From contig CACELY010000004.1 in the NCBI GenBank assembly GCA_902560505.1, positions 1 to 57,418 of the forward strand: a DNA stretch of 57,418 nucleotides. The letters are read 5' to 3'. The stretch is from an uncultured Alphaproteobacteria bacterium (GTDB taxonomy: Bacteria; Pseudomonadota; Alphaproteobacteria; Rhodobacterales; Rhodobacteraceae). A model generated the notes under the pieces. It saw nothing but the letters and a program-made list of their open reading frames with translations, did not search any database and was not told the origin of the DNA. The position numbers were made by a program, and so were the translations under genes. This document shows, piece after piece, positions 35,433-45,666 of this stretch (the stretch's first letter is position 1; every line of letters starts with the position of its first letter).

Positions 35433-36089
35433 ATGGCAGATAATTTGTCTTTAACAGCAACCGTAAGAGAAGGCGTAGGAAAAGGGGCTGCAAGAGAGGC
35501 GAGGAGAAATGACTTAGTTCCTGGCATTGTTTATGGAGGATCAGAAGATCCATTAAATATTAACGTAAAGTTTAATGAGTTATTAAAAAAGCTAAATGCA
35601 GGTAAGTTTATGTCGACATTGATTAACCTTTCGGTAGAAGGAAAAACTATACAGGTAATCTGTAGAGACATTCAGAAACATATTGTGAAAGATCTGCCCA
35701 CTCACCTTGATTTTATGCGGTTGTCAAAAACTGCTAGAATTAAATTGTTCATACCTGTTGTTTTTAACAACCAAGACATATGCAAGGGAATAAAGCGAGG
35801 AGGCGTTCTAACAGTTGTTAGACCAGAAGTGGAATTGATCGTGAATGCTATGGAAATCCCATCAATGCTGGAAGTAGATATAAAAGACTTTGAGGTTGGT
35901 GATACAATTACTATATCGAATATCGTGCTTCCCGCTGGAACTGAAACTACAATAAAAGGAAGAGATTTTGTTGTGGCCAATATACAAGCTCCAAGCGGAT
36001 TAAAGTCAAGTGAAAATGAGAGTACAGATTCTGATGATACGGCTACCGATACAATCGAAGAAGGAAAAGAAGAGACTGCTCAAGAGTAG
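35433..36089 (+). CDS. rplY: 50S ribosomal protein L25/general stress protein Ctc
   Basis: REGVGKGAAREARRNDLVPGIVYGG; VICRDIQKHIVKDLPTHLDFMRL. Confidence 0.95.
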   Translation: MADNLSLTATVREGVGKGAAREARRNDLVPGIVYGGSEDPLNINVKFNELLKKLNAGKFMSTLINLSVEGKTIQVICRDIQKHIVKDLPTHLDFMRLSKTARIKLFIPVVFNNQDICKGIKRGGVLTVVRPEVELIVNAMEIPSMLEVDIKDFEVGDTITISNIVLPAGTETTIKGRDFVVANIQAPSGLKSSENESTDSDDTATDTIEEGKEETAQE

Positions 36090-36107
36090 ATTGGGTAGCC
36101 TTAGATA

Positions 36108-36644
36108 GTGAAGTTAATTGTTGGCCTTGGAAACCCTGGTTCAGTACACCTGAAAAATAGACACAATTTGGGTTTTATGGCATTAGATCATTTATCCGCA
36201 CATTGCCAATTTGATGACTGGAAAATCAAATTTGACGGAATGTTCTCGGCTAAACTGTTCGGTTCTGAAAAAATTATTTTAGTAAAGCCTCAGACTTATA
36301 TGAACCTTTCAGGCTCTTGTGTAGCAAAATTTAAGCTGTTTTTCAAAGTTAGTGAAGATAATATATTTGTTATTTATGATGATATCGACTTAGAATTAGG
36401 AAATATAAAGTTCAAACAGGGTGGAGGAGATGCAGGGCACAAGGGTGTTAGATCCATATCTCAGCACTTAGGAACCAAAGACTTTAACAGGGTTCGCTTG
36501 GGCATAGGACGTCCGCGTACAAAAGAAGAAGTATCGTCTTTTGTGCTATCAAATTTCTCTGAAGCTGAAAAAGACAAAATCGTAACTTCAATACAAAAGA
36601 TCTGTGAGGATTTTGAAGAAATAATTCAGAAAAGGCTTGCTTAA
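36108..36644 (+). CDS. pth: Peptidyl-tRNA hydrolase
   Basis: [52 protein letters not shown]; start GTG. Confidence 0.97.
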   Translation: MKLIVGLGNPGSVHLKNRHNLGFMALDHLSAHCQFDDWKIKFDGMFSAKLFGSEKIILVKPQTYMNLSGSCVAKFKLFFKVSEDNIFVIYDDIDLELGNIKFKQGGGDAGHKGVRSISQHLGTKDFNRVRLGIGRPRTKEEVSSFVLSNFSEAEKDKIVTSIQKICEDFEEIIQKRLA

Positions 36645-37891
36645 CTTACCAGGGAGACATCTAATCTTTCAGCAACGGTGAAAATATCTTTGTCACCCCT
36701 CCCGCACATATTCAAAAGAATAAGTTTATCCTTGGGCAATGTAGGAGCAATCTTCATAACGTGAGCTAATGCATGACTAGGTTCCAAAGCTGGGATGATC
36801 CCTTCTAACTTGCAGCATAGCTTAAATGCATCGAGCGCCTCAGAGTCAGTTACAGAAACATATTTTACTCGACCGAGATCATTAAGCCATGCATGTTCAG
36901 GGCCAATACCTGGATAGTCAAGACCTGCAGATATAGAATGACCCTCAATTATTTGTCCCTCAGAATCTTGTAATAAATACGTTTTGTTTCCATGAAGCAC
37001 ACCAGGAGAACCTCCCGTCAATGAAGCTGCATGCTTCATTCTACTATCTATACCTTCTCCACCAGCCTCAACTCCAACTATATCAATATCCTCATCATCC
37101 AAAAATTCATGAAAAAGTCCAATGGCGTTTGACCCACCTCCAATGCAGGCTACAACGGTATCAGGCTTTCTTCCTTCCATCTTTTCAAGTTGCATTCTAG
37201 CTTCTCGCCCAATTATCGATTGAAAATCTCTGACCATTTTTGGATAGGGGTGCGGCCCAGCAACTGTTCCGATACAATAGAAAGTATTATCCACATTTGA
37301 AACCCAATCTCTTAAAGCTTCATTCATAGCATCTTTGAGTGTTCCTCTCCCAGATGTTACCGACCTTACCTTCGCGCCCAATAATTTCATCCTAAAAACA
37401 TTTGGAGCTTGCCTCTTAACATCAGTTTCACCCATAAAAACTATACATTCTAAGCCAAATCTGGCGCAAACTGTTGCTGTTGCTACACCATGTTGACCAG
37501 CACCTGTTTCAGCGATGATCCTTTTTTTTCCCATCCTTTTTGCTAATAAAATTTGTCCAATAACATTGTTAATTTTATGTGCTCCAGTATGATTCAATTC
37601 ATCTCGCTTAAAATAAATCTTTGGACCATTTAGATACGAAGTAAGTCTCTCGGCAAAGTACATTGGGCTTGGTCTGCCAACATAGTTATTTAACAAATCC
37701 TCATATTCTTTCCAGAAGCCATCATCTTTTTTAAGCTCTTGATAACTTTTTTCTAATTGAATGATCAGTGGCATAAGGGTCTCCGAAACGAACCGACCTC
37801 CGTAATCTCCAAATCGGCCCTTATCATCAGGTCCATTACGGAAACTATTTGATCCCGTGTCTTTAAATAAATTCTCCATTAACCCTTCCAA
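36641..37891 (-). CDS. trpB: Tryptophan synthase beta subunit
   Basis: [67 protein letters not shown]. Confidence 0.98.
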   Translation of the reverse strand: MEGLMENLFKDTGSNSFRNGPDDKGRFGDYGGRFVSETLMPLIIQLEKSYQELKKDDGFWKEYEDLLNNYVGRPSPMYFAERLTSYLNGPKIYFKRDELNHTGAHKINNVIGQILLAKRMGKKRIIAETGAGQHGVATATVCARFGLECIVFMGETDVKRQAPNVFRMKLLGAKVRSVTSGRGTLKDAMNEALRDWVSNVDNTFYCIGTVAGPHPYPKMVRDFQSIIGREARMQLEKMEGRKPDTVVACIGGGSNAIGLFHEFLDDEDIDIVGVEAGGEGIDSRMKHAASLTGGSPGVLHGNKTYLLQDSEGQIIEGHSISAGLDYPGIGPEHAWLNDLGRVKYVSVTDSEALDAFKLCCKLEGIIPALEPSHALAHVMKIAPTLPKDKLILLNMCGRGDKDIFTVAERLDVSLVS

Positions 37892-38510
37892 TAAATTCTT
37901 TCATTTTATCAAAACTTTTTTCCCCTGGTTTAGTTTCCACACCAGTCGAGACATCTAGCATTTTAGCCCCTGTTATCTTAACTGCATCTATAACATTATT
38001 TGTATTAAGTCCTCCAGCTAAAAACCAAGGCTTTTTAAAATTAAACCCTCTGATAATGTTCCAATTGAAGCTAATTCCTCTTCCTCCCTTTAAATGTCCA
38101 TTTTCTTTCGCTTTTGAGTCCAGCAATATATACTCCACAGAACTCTCATAATTTTTAATATTAAGAAGATCACTCTTCTTTTCAACTCCAATTGCTTTTA
38201 TTAAAGGAATATTAGTTATCCTAGCGATCTCGTCAACCCTCTCTGGTGATTCTTCACCATGTAGCTGTATGTAATCCACTCTGGAACTTAAAAGTACTTT
38301 TTCTAGAAAATCATCTGAAGGATCAACCAATAAAGCAACTGATTTTAAAGGTTTTTTAACCATAATGGCAAGTGACTCTAATTTTTTTAAGTCAATAAAT
38401 CTCTTTGACTTTTCTACAAGAACAAAACCAACAAAATTAGCTCCAAGTTTTTGAGCGGCCTTTAGGTCTTTCTCAGAAGTAATACCACATATTTTAATTA
38501 AATATTTCAT
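37863..38510 (-). CDS. trpF: Phosphoribosylanthranilate isomerase
   Basis: [52 protein letters not shown]. Confidence 0.97.
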   Translation of the reverse strand: MKYLIKICGITSEKDLKAAQKLGANFVGFVLVEKSKRFIDLKKLESLAIMVKKPLKSVALLVDPSDDFLEKVLLSSRVDYIQLHGEESPERVDEIARITNIPLIKAIGVEKKSDLLNIKNYESSVEYILLDSKAKENGHLKGGRGISFNWNIIRGFNFKKPWFLAGGLNTNNVIDAVKITGAKMLDVSTGVETKPGEKSFDKMKEFIGRVNGEFI

Positions 38511-38513
38511 CGA

Positions 38514-38846
38514 TTAATCTAAAAGGTCAAATATCTTTTCCTCTTCTGTTAAAAACTTTTCTTTATTCTTCTGTAGTTCTTTTTCAATCTTCAAAAGCTT
38601 CTTGTTATTTTCATTAAATGCTTTTCGTAACTTAGAATTCCTCAAATATTCAATCAATACCCCGATGATCACTCCGACAAGTATTGCTAATGAAGTAAGC
38701 AAATAGATTGGTAAATATATACTCTTACCAGAGACTGTCCCCAGTATGTTAGGTAAACTTACCATTACCATATCATCGTTGGCTAACGCAAACAAAGTGC
38801 ATAAAGTTAATAAAGAAACACCAAAAATATAGCGCCAAAGATTCAT
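38514..38846 (-). CDS. LapA-domain small membrane protein
   Basis: Two TM helices plus C-terminal coiled segment; located between ihfB/sppA cluster and trpF. Confidence 0.72.
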   Translation of the reverse strand: MNLWRYIFGVSLLTLCTLFALANDDMVMVSLPNILGTVSGKSIYLPIYLLTSLAILVGVIIGVLIEYLRNSKLRKAFNENNKKLLKIEKELQKNKEKFLTEEEKIFDLLD

Positions 38847-38849
38847 AAA

Positions 38850-39131
38850 TTAAGATTCGTTAAGTTTCTGCCTTAGACCCTTACCACACTTAAAAAAAGG
38901 AACCGTTTTTTGATTTACATCTACATCAGAACCGGTCTTTGGATTTCTTGCTCTTCTGGCTTTTCTATCTTTGGTTGAAAATGCACCAAAGCCTCGCAGT
39001 TCTACCCTGTTTCCATTTTCTAACGCGATTATGATTTCATCAAAAATAGTGCCTACAATTTTTTCTACATCTCTGTAGTATAAGTGAGGGTTGTCTTCTG
39101 CCAGCTTTTTTATCAAATCTGATTTAATCAT
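38850..39131 (-). CDS. ihfB: Integration host factor beta subunit
   Basis: [50 protein letters not shown]; follows rpsA/sppA. Confidence 0.95.
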   Translation of the reverse strand: MIKSDLIKKLAEDNPHLYYRDVEKIVGTIFDEIIIALENGNRVELRGFGAFSTKDRKARRARNPKTGSDVDVNQKTVPFFKCGKGLRQKLNES

Positions 39132-39175
39132 ATTCTACCTTTTACAATCTCTTTAGTATACAGAAATTATATTGA

Positions 39176-40084
39176 TCAGAAAAGAATTGAATATAATCTG
39201 AAGCCACTATTTGATAGAAAGGTTTTTCCTAAGTTAGATATATCACCTTGTCTAAAAATTAGATCAAATAATGGTGAGCTCGCTGCACTAGTAGTCCAAT
39301 CAACCAGTGGAAGTCCTCTAGTATCGACTTTTTCTTCTAAATATTTGATTGCTTCCCTCTCACCTCCAATTAGATCAACTAAACCTAATTTTTTCGCTTT
39401 TCTGCCCGTAAAGACCCCCCCTTGCGATACTTCCTCTAAATTAACATCTGATAGTTTCCTTTTATTAGCAACTATTTCCTTGAACCATAAAAAAGTCTCA
39501 TCTATGACTTGTTGATGTTTCTCAATGGCTTTAGCCGTTGGTTGCTCAAACAAATTGATAGATGCCTTTAGATCCGACGATCTAATGGTGTTTACATCAA
39601 TTCCAATATTTTTCAAAAGTTTTGATAAATTTGGATATTGAAGTATCACTCCTATAGACCCTGTTAGGGTATTTGACCGTGAGATTATTTTGTCCGTCGC
39701 TGCCGCTATTAAATATCCGCCTGAGGTGGCTGTTTCACCCAATACAGACACAGATGGCTTATCTCTACTCAATTCTGACAAAGCTACAAATATTGACTCT
39801 GCTCCAACAACTGAACCACCCGGGCTATTTATATGAACAATCAAAGCCTTTACATTTGGGTCAAGCCCCAGCTCGTAAATTAGTCTATTGAGGTTTATAT
39901 CATCGAAAATTGGGCCGTCTATTTTTATCCTTGCTATATGTGGGCCTTTTCTTTCAAAATCCAAAAAACTATTAAGAATTATAACTGTAATCAAGATTAA
40001 AAAAACTAAAAGAAGCGCAAATAAGAAACCTTTTCTCCTTGCCCTCTTTTTTGCTTGCTCGAAAACCTCTGCTTCGATGGACAT
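39176..40084 (-). CDS. sppA: Signal peptide peptidase SppA-like S49 protease
   Basis: IVHINSPGGSVVGAESI; ETATSGGYLIAAATDKIISRSNTLTGSIGVI. Confidence 0.95.
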   Translation of the reverse strand: MSIEAEVFEQAKKRARRKGFLFALLLVFLILITVIILNSFLDFERKGPHIARIKIDGPIFDDINLNRLIYELGLDPNVKALIVHINSPGGSVVGAESIFVALSELSRDKPSVSVLGETATSGGYLIAAATDKIISRSNTLTGSIGVILQYPNLSKLLKNIGIDVNTIRSSDLKASINLFEQPTAKAIEKHQQVIDETFLWFKEIVANKRKLSDVNLEEVSQGGVFTGRKAKKLGLVDLIGGEREAIKYLEEKVDTRGLPLVDWTTSAASSPLFDLIFRQGDISNLGKTFLSNSGFRLYSILF

Positions 40085-40087
40085 CTC

Positions 40088-41779
40088 TTAACTTTTTTGG
40101 TCTTGATCTTTAAGCGCTGCACCAAGAATATCGCCAAGAGAGGCGCCAGAATCTGTAGAACCGTACTGTTCAACGGCTTCTTTCTCTTCTGCTAACTCTA
40201 ATGCCTTAATTGAAAGATTGAATTTTCTTGAAGCTTTATCCAAATTCATTACTTTCGCATCAACTTTGTCGCCTTCAGAAAACCTTTCTGGCCTCTGTTC
40301 ATTCCTATCTCTTGATAAATCGGAACGCTTTATAAAACCTTTAACTCCATCACAATCAACTTCAATTCCTGCATCATCCACCTTCGACACTACTGCAGTG
40401 AGAGTACTCCCTTTTTTAATAGTTTTTGAAACCTCGTCAAAAGGATCCCTTTCCAATGCCTTTATAGATAATGAAATCCGTTCTTTTTCGACATCTATAT
40501 CGGTCACTTTTGCTTTTATAACGTCTCCTTTTTTATGATCCTTGAGTGCTTCTTCTCCTGTTTTTTCCCAATCCAAATCTGAAAGATGTATCATTCCGTC
40601 TATATCATTGCCCAACCCAACAAATAAGCCAAACTCAGTTATATTCTTTATTTCACCTTCAAGGATGTCTCCCACTTTGTTAGCCTCTGCGAAATTTTGC
40701 CAAGGATTCCCTTGAATTTGTTTAAGCCCTAAACTGACTCTTCTCTTCTCCTTATCGAGTTCAAGAACCATAACCTCCACTTCCTGACTAGTCGACAATA
40801 TCTTTCCTGGATGGACATTTTTCTTGGTCCAAGACATTTCCGACACATGTACAAGACCCTCTACGCCCGCCTCTAATTCAACAAAGGCACCATAATCTGT
40901 TATATTCGTTACAATACCCTTTTGGTTTGATCCGATCGGAAATCTCCCTTCAACATCTGCCCACGGATCTATCTCCAACTGTTTCATTCCAAGACTTATC
41001 CTATTGGTTTCTTTATTAACTTTTATGATTTGGACCTTAATAGAGTCTCCTAAATTCAACACCTCGGAAGGATGATTAATTCTCTTCCATGCAATATCTG
41101 TTACATGAAGAAGACCATCTAACCCTCCTAGATCCACGAACGCGCCATAGTCCGTTATATTTTTAACTATACCGTCAACGGTATTACCTTCTGCTAAATT
41201 TCCTACAAGTTCCGCTCTTTGTTCTGCACGAGATTCCTCTAATACTGCTCGCCTAGATACTACTATGTTCCCTCTTTTTCTATCCATTTTTAAAACTTGA
41301 AATGGTTGAGGTACATTCATTAAAGGATTTGTATCTTTTATAGGACGGACATCAACTTGACTGCCGGGTAAAAACGCAATTGCCCCGTCTAAATCAACGG
41401 TAAAGCCACCTTTTACTTTGCCAAAAATTATACCGTCCACTCTCTCCTCAGTTTTTGCAGCCTTTTCTAATTTATCCCAGGCTTCTTCGCGTCTAGCCTT
41501 TTCCCTGCTTACAACAGCCTCGCCCTTAGCATTTTCCACACGTTCCAAGTAGACTTCTACTTTATCACCAATTTTTAATTCCCCATCTTTACTTACAGAA
41601 GTTGTGAATTCTCTAACATCAACGCGACCTTCCATTTTATAACCAATATCAATAATAGCCTGACCCGCTTCAATAGCGATGATTGTGCCATTTACAACAG
41701 TATTTTCTTTCGGTGTCCCGCTCTCAAAACTCTCCTCAAGTAGAGCTTCAAATTCAGCCAATTTGCTAGCTGTTTCCAT
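40088..41779 (-). CDS. rpsA: 30S ribosomal protein S1
   Basis: Repeated S1 domains (e.g. GIVKNITDYGAFVDLGGLDGLLHVTDIAWKRINHPSEVL). Confidence 0.98.
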   Translation of the reverse strand: METASKLAEFEALLEESFESGTPKENTVVNGTIIAIEAGQAIIDIGYKMEGRVDVREFTTSVSKDGELKIGDKVEVYLERVENAKGEAVVSREKARREEAWDKLEKAAKTEERVDGIIFGKVKGGFTVDLDGAIAFLPGSQVDVRPIKDTNPLMNVPQPFQVLKMDRKRGNIVVSRRAVLEESRAEQRAELVGNLAEGNTVDGIVKNITDYGAFVDLGGLDGLLHVTDIAWKRINHPSEVLNLGDSIKVQIIKVNKETNRISLGMKQLEIDPWADVEGRFPIGSNQKGIVTNITDYGAFVELEAGVEGLVHVSEMSWTKKNVHPGKILSTSQEVEVMVLELDKEKRRVSLGLKQIQGNPWQNFAEANKVGDILEGEIKNITEFGLFVGLGNDIDGMIHLSDLDWEKTGEEALKDHKKGDVIKAKVTDIDVEKERISLSIKALERDPFDEVSKTIKKGSTLTAVVSKVDDAGIEVDCDGVKGFIKRSDLSRDRNEQRPERFSEGDKVDAKVMNLDKASRKFNLSIKALELAEEKEAVEQYGSTDSGASLGDILGAALKDQDQKS

Positions 41780-41809
41780 TAACTATCTCCTTAAAAAAGA
41801 CTAGGTCGT

Positions 41810-42466
41810 TTAACTCTTTTTCTTAATATTTATATCAAGATTTAGACTTTTATACTTTTTTTCCACAATTTCAATAATTTCTTTATTCAATCTTTCAAAG
41901 GAGATTTCGGAATTATCAAAAACAATTGCATCTGGCATACAAATCAACGGTGAGACTTTTCGAGTTTTGTCTCTTTTATCTCTTTCCTTGAGTTTCTCGG
42001 TCAGATCTCTAAGGGAATACTCTTGTCCCATTTTTTTATAGTCTGCTTGACGTCGCTGAGCTCTTACTTCAAGATCTGCAATAACAAAAAGCTTAATTTT
42101 AGCATCAGGGAAAATAACACTACCTATATCCCTACCATCTAAAACTGCACCGACTTTTTTCTTAGGAAAATCTCTTTGAAAAAAAATTAGTTCATCTCTT
42201 ATTCTATCACTTTCTGCAAGCTTACTAGCCAAATTACCACAACTCTCAAGCCTTAGCTCTGGATTATCAAGGTCTTGGAGCTTTATTTTTTTTGCAACAT
42301 GAATTGCATTATCAGTTGAGACGCTAATTTTTGATTCTAAAAATTTATATGCCACTGCACGATACAGAAGACCAGTATCGAGATAAGGAAATTTGAGATA
42401 TTTAGCAATTATCTTTCCAATAGTACCTTTTCCTGAAGCTGAAAGACCGTCTACTGCAATAATTAT
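41810..42466 (-). CDS. cmk: Cytidylate kinase; full-length ORF reaches at least 42466 with a non-canonical start (AUA 42464-42466, adjacent AUU, or AUC at 42482-42484); ORF-track start at 42355 lacks the P-loop
   Basis: Upstream in-frame translation PIIIAVDGLSASGKGTIGKIIAKYLKFPYLDTGLLYRA followed by VAYKFLES...; contains P-loop GLSASGKGT; GAVLDGRDIGSVIFPDAKIKLFVIADLEVRAQRR. Confidence 0.9.
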   Translation of the reverse strand: MIIAVDGLSASGKGTIGKIIAKYLKFPYLDTGLLYRAVAYKFLESKISVSTDNAIHVAKKIKLQDLDNPELRLESCGNLASKLAESDRIRDELIFFQRDFPKKKVGAVLDGRDIGSVIFPDAKIKLFVIADLEVRAQRRQADYKKMGQEYSLRDLTEKLKERDKRDKTRKVSPLICMPDAIVFDNSEISFERLNKEIIEIVEKKYKSLNLDINIKKKS

Positions 42467-43782
42467 TGGTTCGTTTGAGTCGATAAGTTTGCTCCAATTT
42501 CGTTAAACTTCTCAATAAATCCAGGAAAGCTTGTATCAATTGATAAGGATTCGCTAATTTCAATAGGTTGTTGGGTTACTTGGCCTAGACAAATGAATGA
42601 CATTGCTATTCTATGATCGTTGAATGTATTTATTAACTGCCCTCCTCTTACTTCCCTCATTCCCTCAACAGTCATATAGTCATCTCCGAAAAAAACATCA
42701 ACTCCACACTCCCTCAAGCCCTTGGACATTGAAAAAATCCTGTCGCTCTCTTTTACTTTAAGCTCCCTTATCCCCTTCATTTCAGTTTTACCTTCTGCTA
42801 AAGACGCCAATACAGCTAAAATGGGAAACTCATCAATCATTGAAGCAACAAGATTTTTTGGCACCTCAACACCCCTGAGCCTTGAGAACTTTACTCTTAA
42901 ATCTGCTATAGGCTCGCCACACATGGTGCTTTTGTTTTTAATCTCGATATTTGCTCCCATCTTGTTTACAACTTTCAGAAAACCTATTCTTGTTTCGTTC
43001 ATACAGATATTCTTTATTGTAATATCTGAGCCCTCTACCATTAAAGCTGCAGCTATAAAAAAAGATGCAGATGATGGATCTGAAGGCACCGTAATTTCTT
43101 GTGGTTTAAGTTCTTGTAGTCCTTGTAGGTAATGAGCATACCCTTTTTCGGTTTTCTCGGTTTTTATCTTGCCTCCAAAAAACAATAACATTCTTTCGGT
43201 ATGGTCACGCGTCAAAGTTCTCTCCACATATTTTGTTGTGCCACGACTATTGAGGCCCGCTAACAATACCGCAGATTTTACCTGCGCAGAATCAATCTTT
43301 GCCTCAAGCTCGCTAGGCATCGCACTCGATACCCCTTCTAGACTTATTGGTAAAAAAGAGCCTTCCCTCGCAGAGCATTTAACACCTATTTCACTTAAGG
43401 GCTCTATTATTCTATCCATCGGCCTTTGAGATAAACTCTTATCACCAATAAATATCGCTGATATGGGAGTTGTCGAAATAGCTCCCATAAGCAACCTGCA
43501 AGTTGTACCTGAGTTCCCACAATCAATTACATTTTCAGGACTCGAAAAGCCCCCTACCCCAAAACCTAGAACCTCCCATTTATCATTTTTTTTATCAACC
43601 TTTGCCCCTAGCAGTCTAACAGCTTCAATTGTTCTTTGAACGTCCTCAGACTCTAGGAGTCCCTTTATTGTTGTCTTCCCAACACAAAGAGAGCCAAAAA
43701 TGATAGCCCTGTGTGATATAGATTTGTCGCCCGGTATTAAAATATGTCCAGACAGTGCTTTGGATCTGTGTACTGTTATCAT
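42463..43782 (-). CDS. aroA: 3-phosphoshikimate 1-carboxyvinyltransferase (start MITVHRSK, not the ORF-track 43896)
   Basis: LSGHILIPGDKSISHRAIIFGSL; DCGNSGTTCRLLMG; KESDRIFSM; FNDHRIAMSF. Confidence 0.98.
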   Translation of the reverse strand: MITVHRSKALSGHILIPGDKSISHRAIIFGSLCVGKTTIKGLLESEDVQRTIEAVRLLGAKVDKKNDKWEVLGFGVGGFSSPENVIDCGNSGTTCRLLMGAISTTPISAIFIGDKSLSQRPMDRIIEPLSEIGVKCSAREGSFLPISLEGVSSAMPSELEAKIDSAQVKSAVLLAGLNSRGTTKYVERTLTRDHTERMLLFFGGKIKTEKTEKGYAHYLQGLQELKPQEITVPSDPSSASFFIAAALMVEGSDITIKNICMNETRIGFLKVVNKMGANIEIKNKSTMCGEPIADLRVKFSRLRGVEVPKNLVASMIDEFPILAVLASLAEGKTEMKGIRELKVKESDRIFSMSKGLRECGVDVFFGDDYMTVEGMREVRGGQLINTFNDHRIAMSFICLGQVTQQPIEISESLSIDTSFPGFIEKFNEIGANLSTQTNQ

Positions 43783-43819
43783 TAGCTTAGAACTCAAATT
43801 CCTCTGACTGTTAGCAGTG

Positions 43820-44485
43820 TTAGACCTTTTTGTAAATAAGATAAGAAGGAGATAATCCTTTGTTAATTGCTTTCTGCTCATATTTTGTTTTAACATCCAA
43901 GAAAAAATTTAAGTTTTTCTCTTTGGGTGAAACGTGTATCGTTTCAAATTGATCTAAATTCGAAAAAGTATCTTCAATCTCTATGCAATAGTCTTCCACG
44001 TCAGTGGCTATACAAATATGACCCTTTGATTTCAAAATTTTTGAAAAATATCCGATGTTGGACGATGAGAGTAGTCTTCTTGATTTATGTCTCTTTTTTG
44101 TCCAAGGATCTGGGAACAAAATGTAAAATCGGTCAACAGTTTTATGTTTAAATAAGTTCAACATATTTCTTACGTCCCCATGGAAAACTTTTGCGTTCTG
44201 TATTTTATTTTGAAAAAGTGAAAAACATGCAGTAGCAACGCCATTTTCATAGACTTCACTTCCTACAATAAGTTTATCATAGTTTCTCTTTGCCAGCTCT
44301 ACTAGGTGATATCCATTCCCAAAACCAACTTCAAGCCAAATTCTTTTCTCTGTTTCTAAAAAGAAATTGTACTTTTGCTTATATAATGCCAAGCCTAATT
44401 TTTGGTTTTTTGAGAGAGGTCTTCCCTTTAACCGCCCAAACGTCTTTATCAACCTAAGGTTTGAATAGTTATGTAAGTCTGACAA
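43820..44485 (-). CDS. trmB: tRNA (guanine-N7-)-methyltransferase
   Basis: IWLEVGFGNGYHLVELAKRN; FYILFPDPWTKKRHKSRRL. Confidence 0.97.
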   Translation of the reverse strand: MSDLHNYSNLRLIKTFGRLKGRPLSKNQKLGLALYKQKYNFFLETEKRIWLEVGFGNGYHLVELAKRNYDKLIVGSEVYENGVATACFSLFQNKIQNAKVFHGDVRNMLNLFKHKTVDRFYILFPDPWTKKRHKSRRLLSSSNIGYFSKILKSKGHICIATDVEDYCIEIEDTFSNLDQFETIHVSPKEKNLNFFLDVKTKYEQKAINKGLSPSYLIYKKV

Positions 44486-44498
44486 AGACTTTCTCTGA

Positions 44499-45665
44499 TT
44501 AAAGATGTTTTGCCAAAAGATCTATAAGATCTGTTTTTTCCCAGGAAAAACCACCATCAATTTCTGGTGCTCTTCCAAAATGTCCATAGGCTGCAGTTTT
44601 TTCGTAAATAGGTCTTCTTAAACCTAGTTTTTCAATTATACCCTTTGGAGACAAATCTACTACTTTTGGCAATATTTCCTCTAATTTTTTTTCATATTTA
44701 GTCGCCGTGCCATAAGTATCTACATATATTGATAATGGCTCTGGAACCCCGATAGCATAAGAAAGTTGAATAAGACACTTCGGTGCAAGTCCAGCTGCAA
44801 CTATATTTTTAGCTAGATACCTCGAAATGTAAGCAGCCGATCTATCCACTTTAGTTGGGTCCTTGCCAGAAAATGCTCCTCCTCCATGAGGTGCTGCCCC
44901 GCCATAAGTATCCACAATTATCTTTCTGCCCGTCAAGCCTGCATCACCATCTGGCCCTCCAATTACAAACTTCCCAGTTGGGTTTATATGCCAAATGGTG
45001 TCCTTAGAGATCCATTTATCCGGGATTACTTCCAAAATATATGGCTGCACTATTTCTTTTACATCATGCGATGAAAGCGATGGGTCAAGGTGCTGAGTAG
45101 ATAAAACTATTGACTCAACGCTAACCGGGCTGCCATTTTCATACTTCACTGTAAGTTGGGATTTGGAGTCTGGTCCCAAACTGGTGGCCATCTTATTATG
45201 CCTAGCATCTGCCAAAGATTTTAAAATTAAATGGGAGTATTGAATTGGAGCGGGCATTAAATCCTCTGTTTCATTGACTGCATACCCAAACATTATACCC
45301 TGATCACCAGCTCCATCCTTATCAACTCCTTGAGAGATATCACTGGATTGTTGATGAATAAAATTTGATACATTTAAGTTATTCCAGTGAAATCCTTCCT
45401 GCTCATACCCAATCTCCTTTACTACATTGACAACAAGGGGCTTTAACTCAGAAGCAAGAGACTGAGAAAGAGAATCAGACTGAAAACCCACTTCACCTCC
45501 AACTACAACGGTGTTAGTTGTTGCGAAAGTTTCACATGCTACCCTGGCAAAGTTATCCTTTTTTAAACAGAAGTCTAAGACTGCATCAGAAATTCGGTCA
45601 CATACTTTATCGGGGTGCCCTTCTGAAACTGACTCAGAAGTGAACATGTAATCTTTTCTAGCCAC
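44499..45665 (-). CDS. metK: S-adenosylmethionine synthetase
   Basis: [55 protein letters not shown]. Confidence 0.99.
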   Translation of the reverse strand: MARKDYMFTSESVSEGHPDKVCDRISDAVLDFCLKKDNFARVACETFATTNTVVVGGEVGFQSDSLSQSLASELKPLVVNVVKEIGYEQEGFHWNNLNVSNFIHQQSSDISQGVDKDGAGDQGIMFGYAVNETEDLMPAPIQYSHLILKSLADARHNKMATSLGPDSKSQLTVKYENGSPVSVESIVLSTQHLDPSLSSHDVKEIVQPYILEVIPDKWISKDTIWHINPTGKFVIGGPDGDAGLTGRKIIVDTYGGAAPHGGGAFSGKDPTKVDRSAAYISRYLAKNIVAAGLAPKCLIQLSYAIGVPEPLSIYVDTYGTATKYEKKLEEILPKVVDLSPKGIIEKLGLRRPIYEKTAAYGHFGRAPEIDGGFSWEKTDLIDLLAKHL

Positions 45666-45666
45666 T

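Noticed and set aside
41810-42355. Interpretation of cmk as a truncated pseudogene
   Set aside because: The upstream frame is open and encodes an intact, canonical Cmk P-loop region; only the start codon is unusual.
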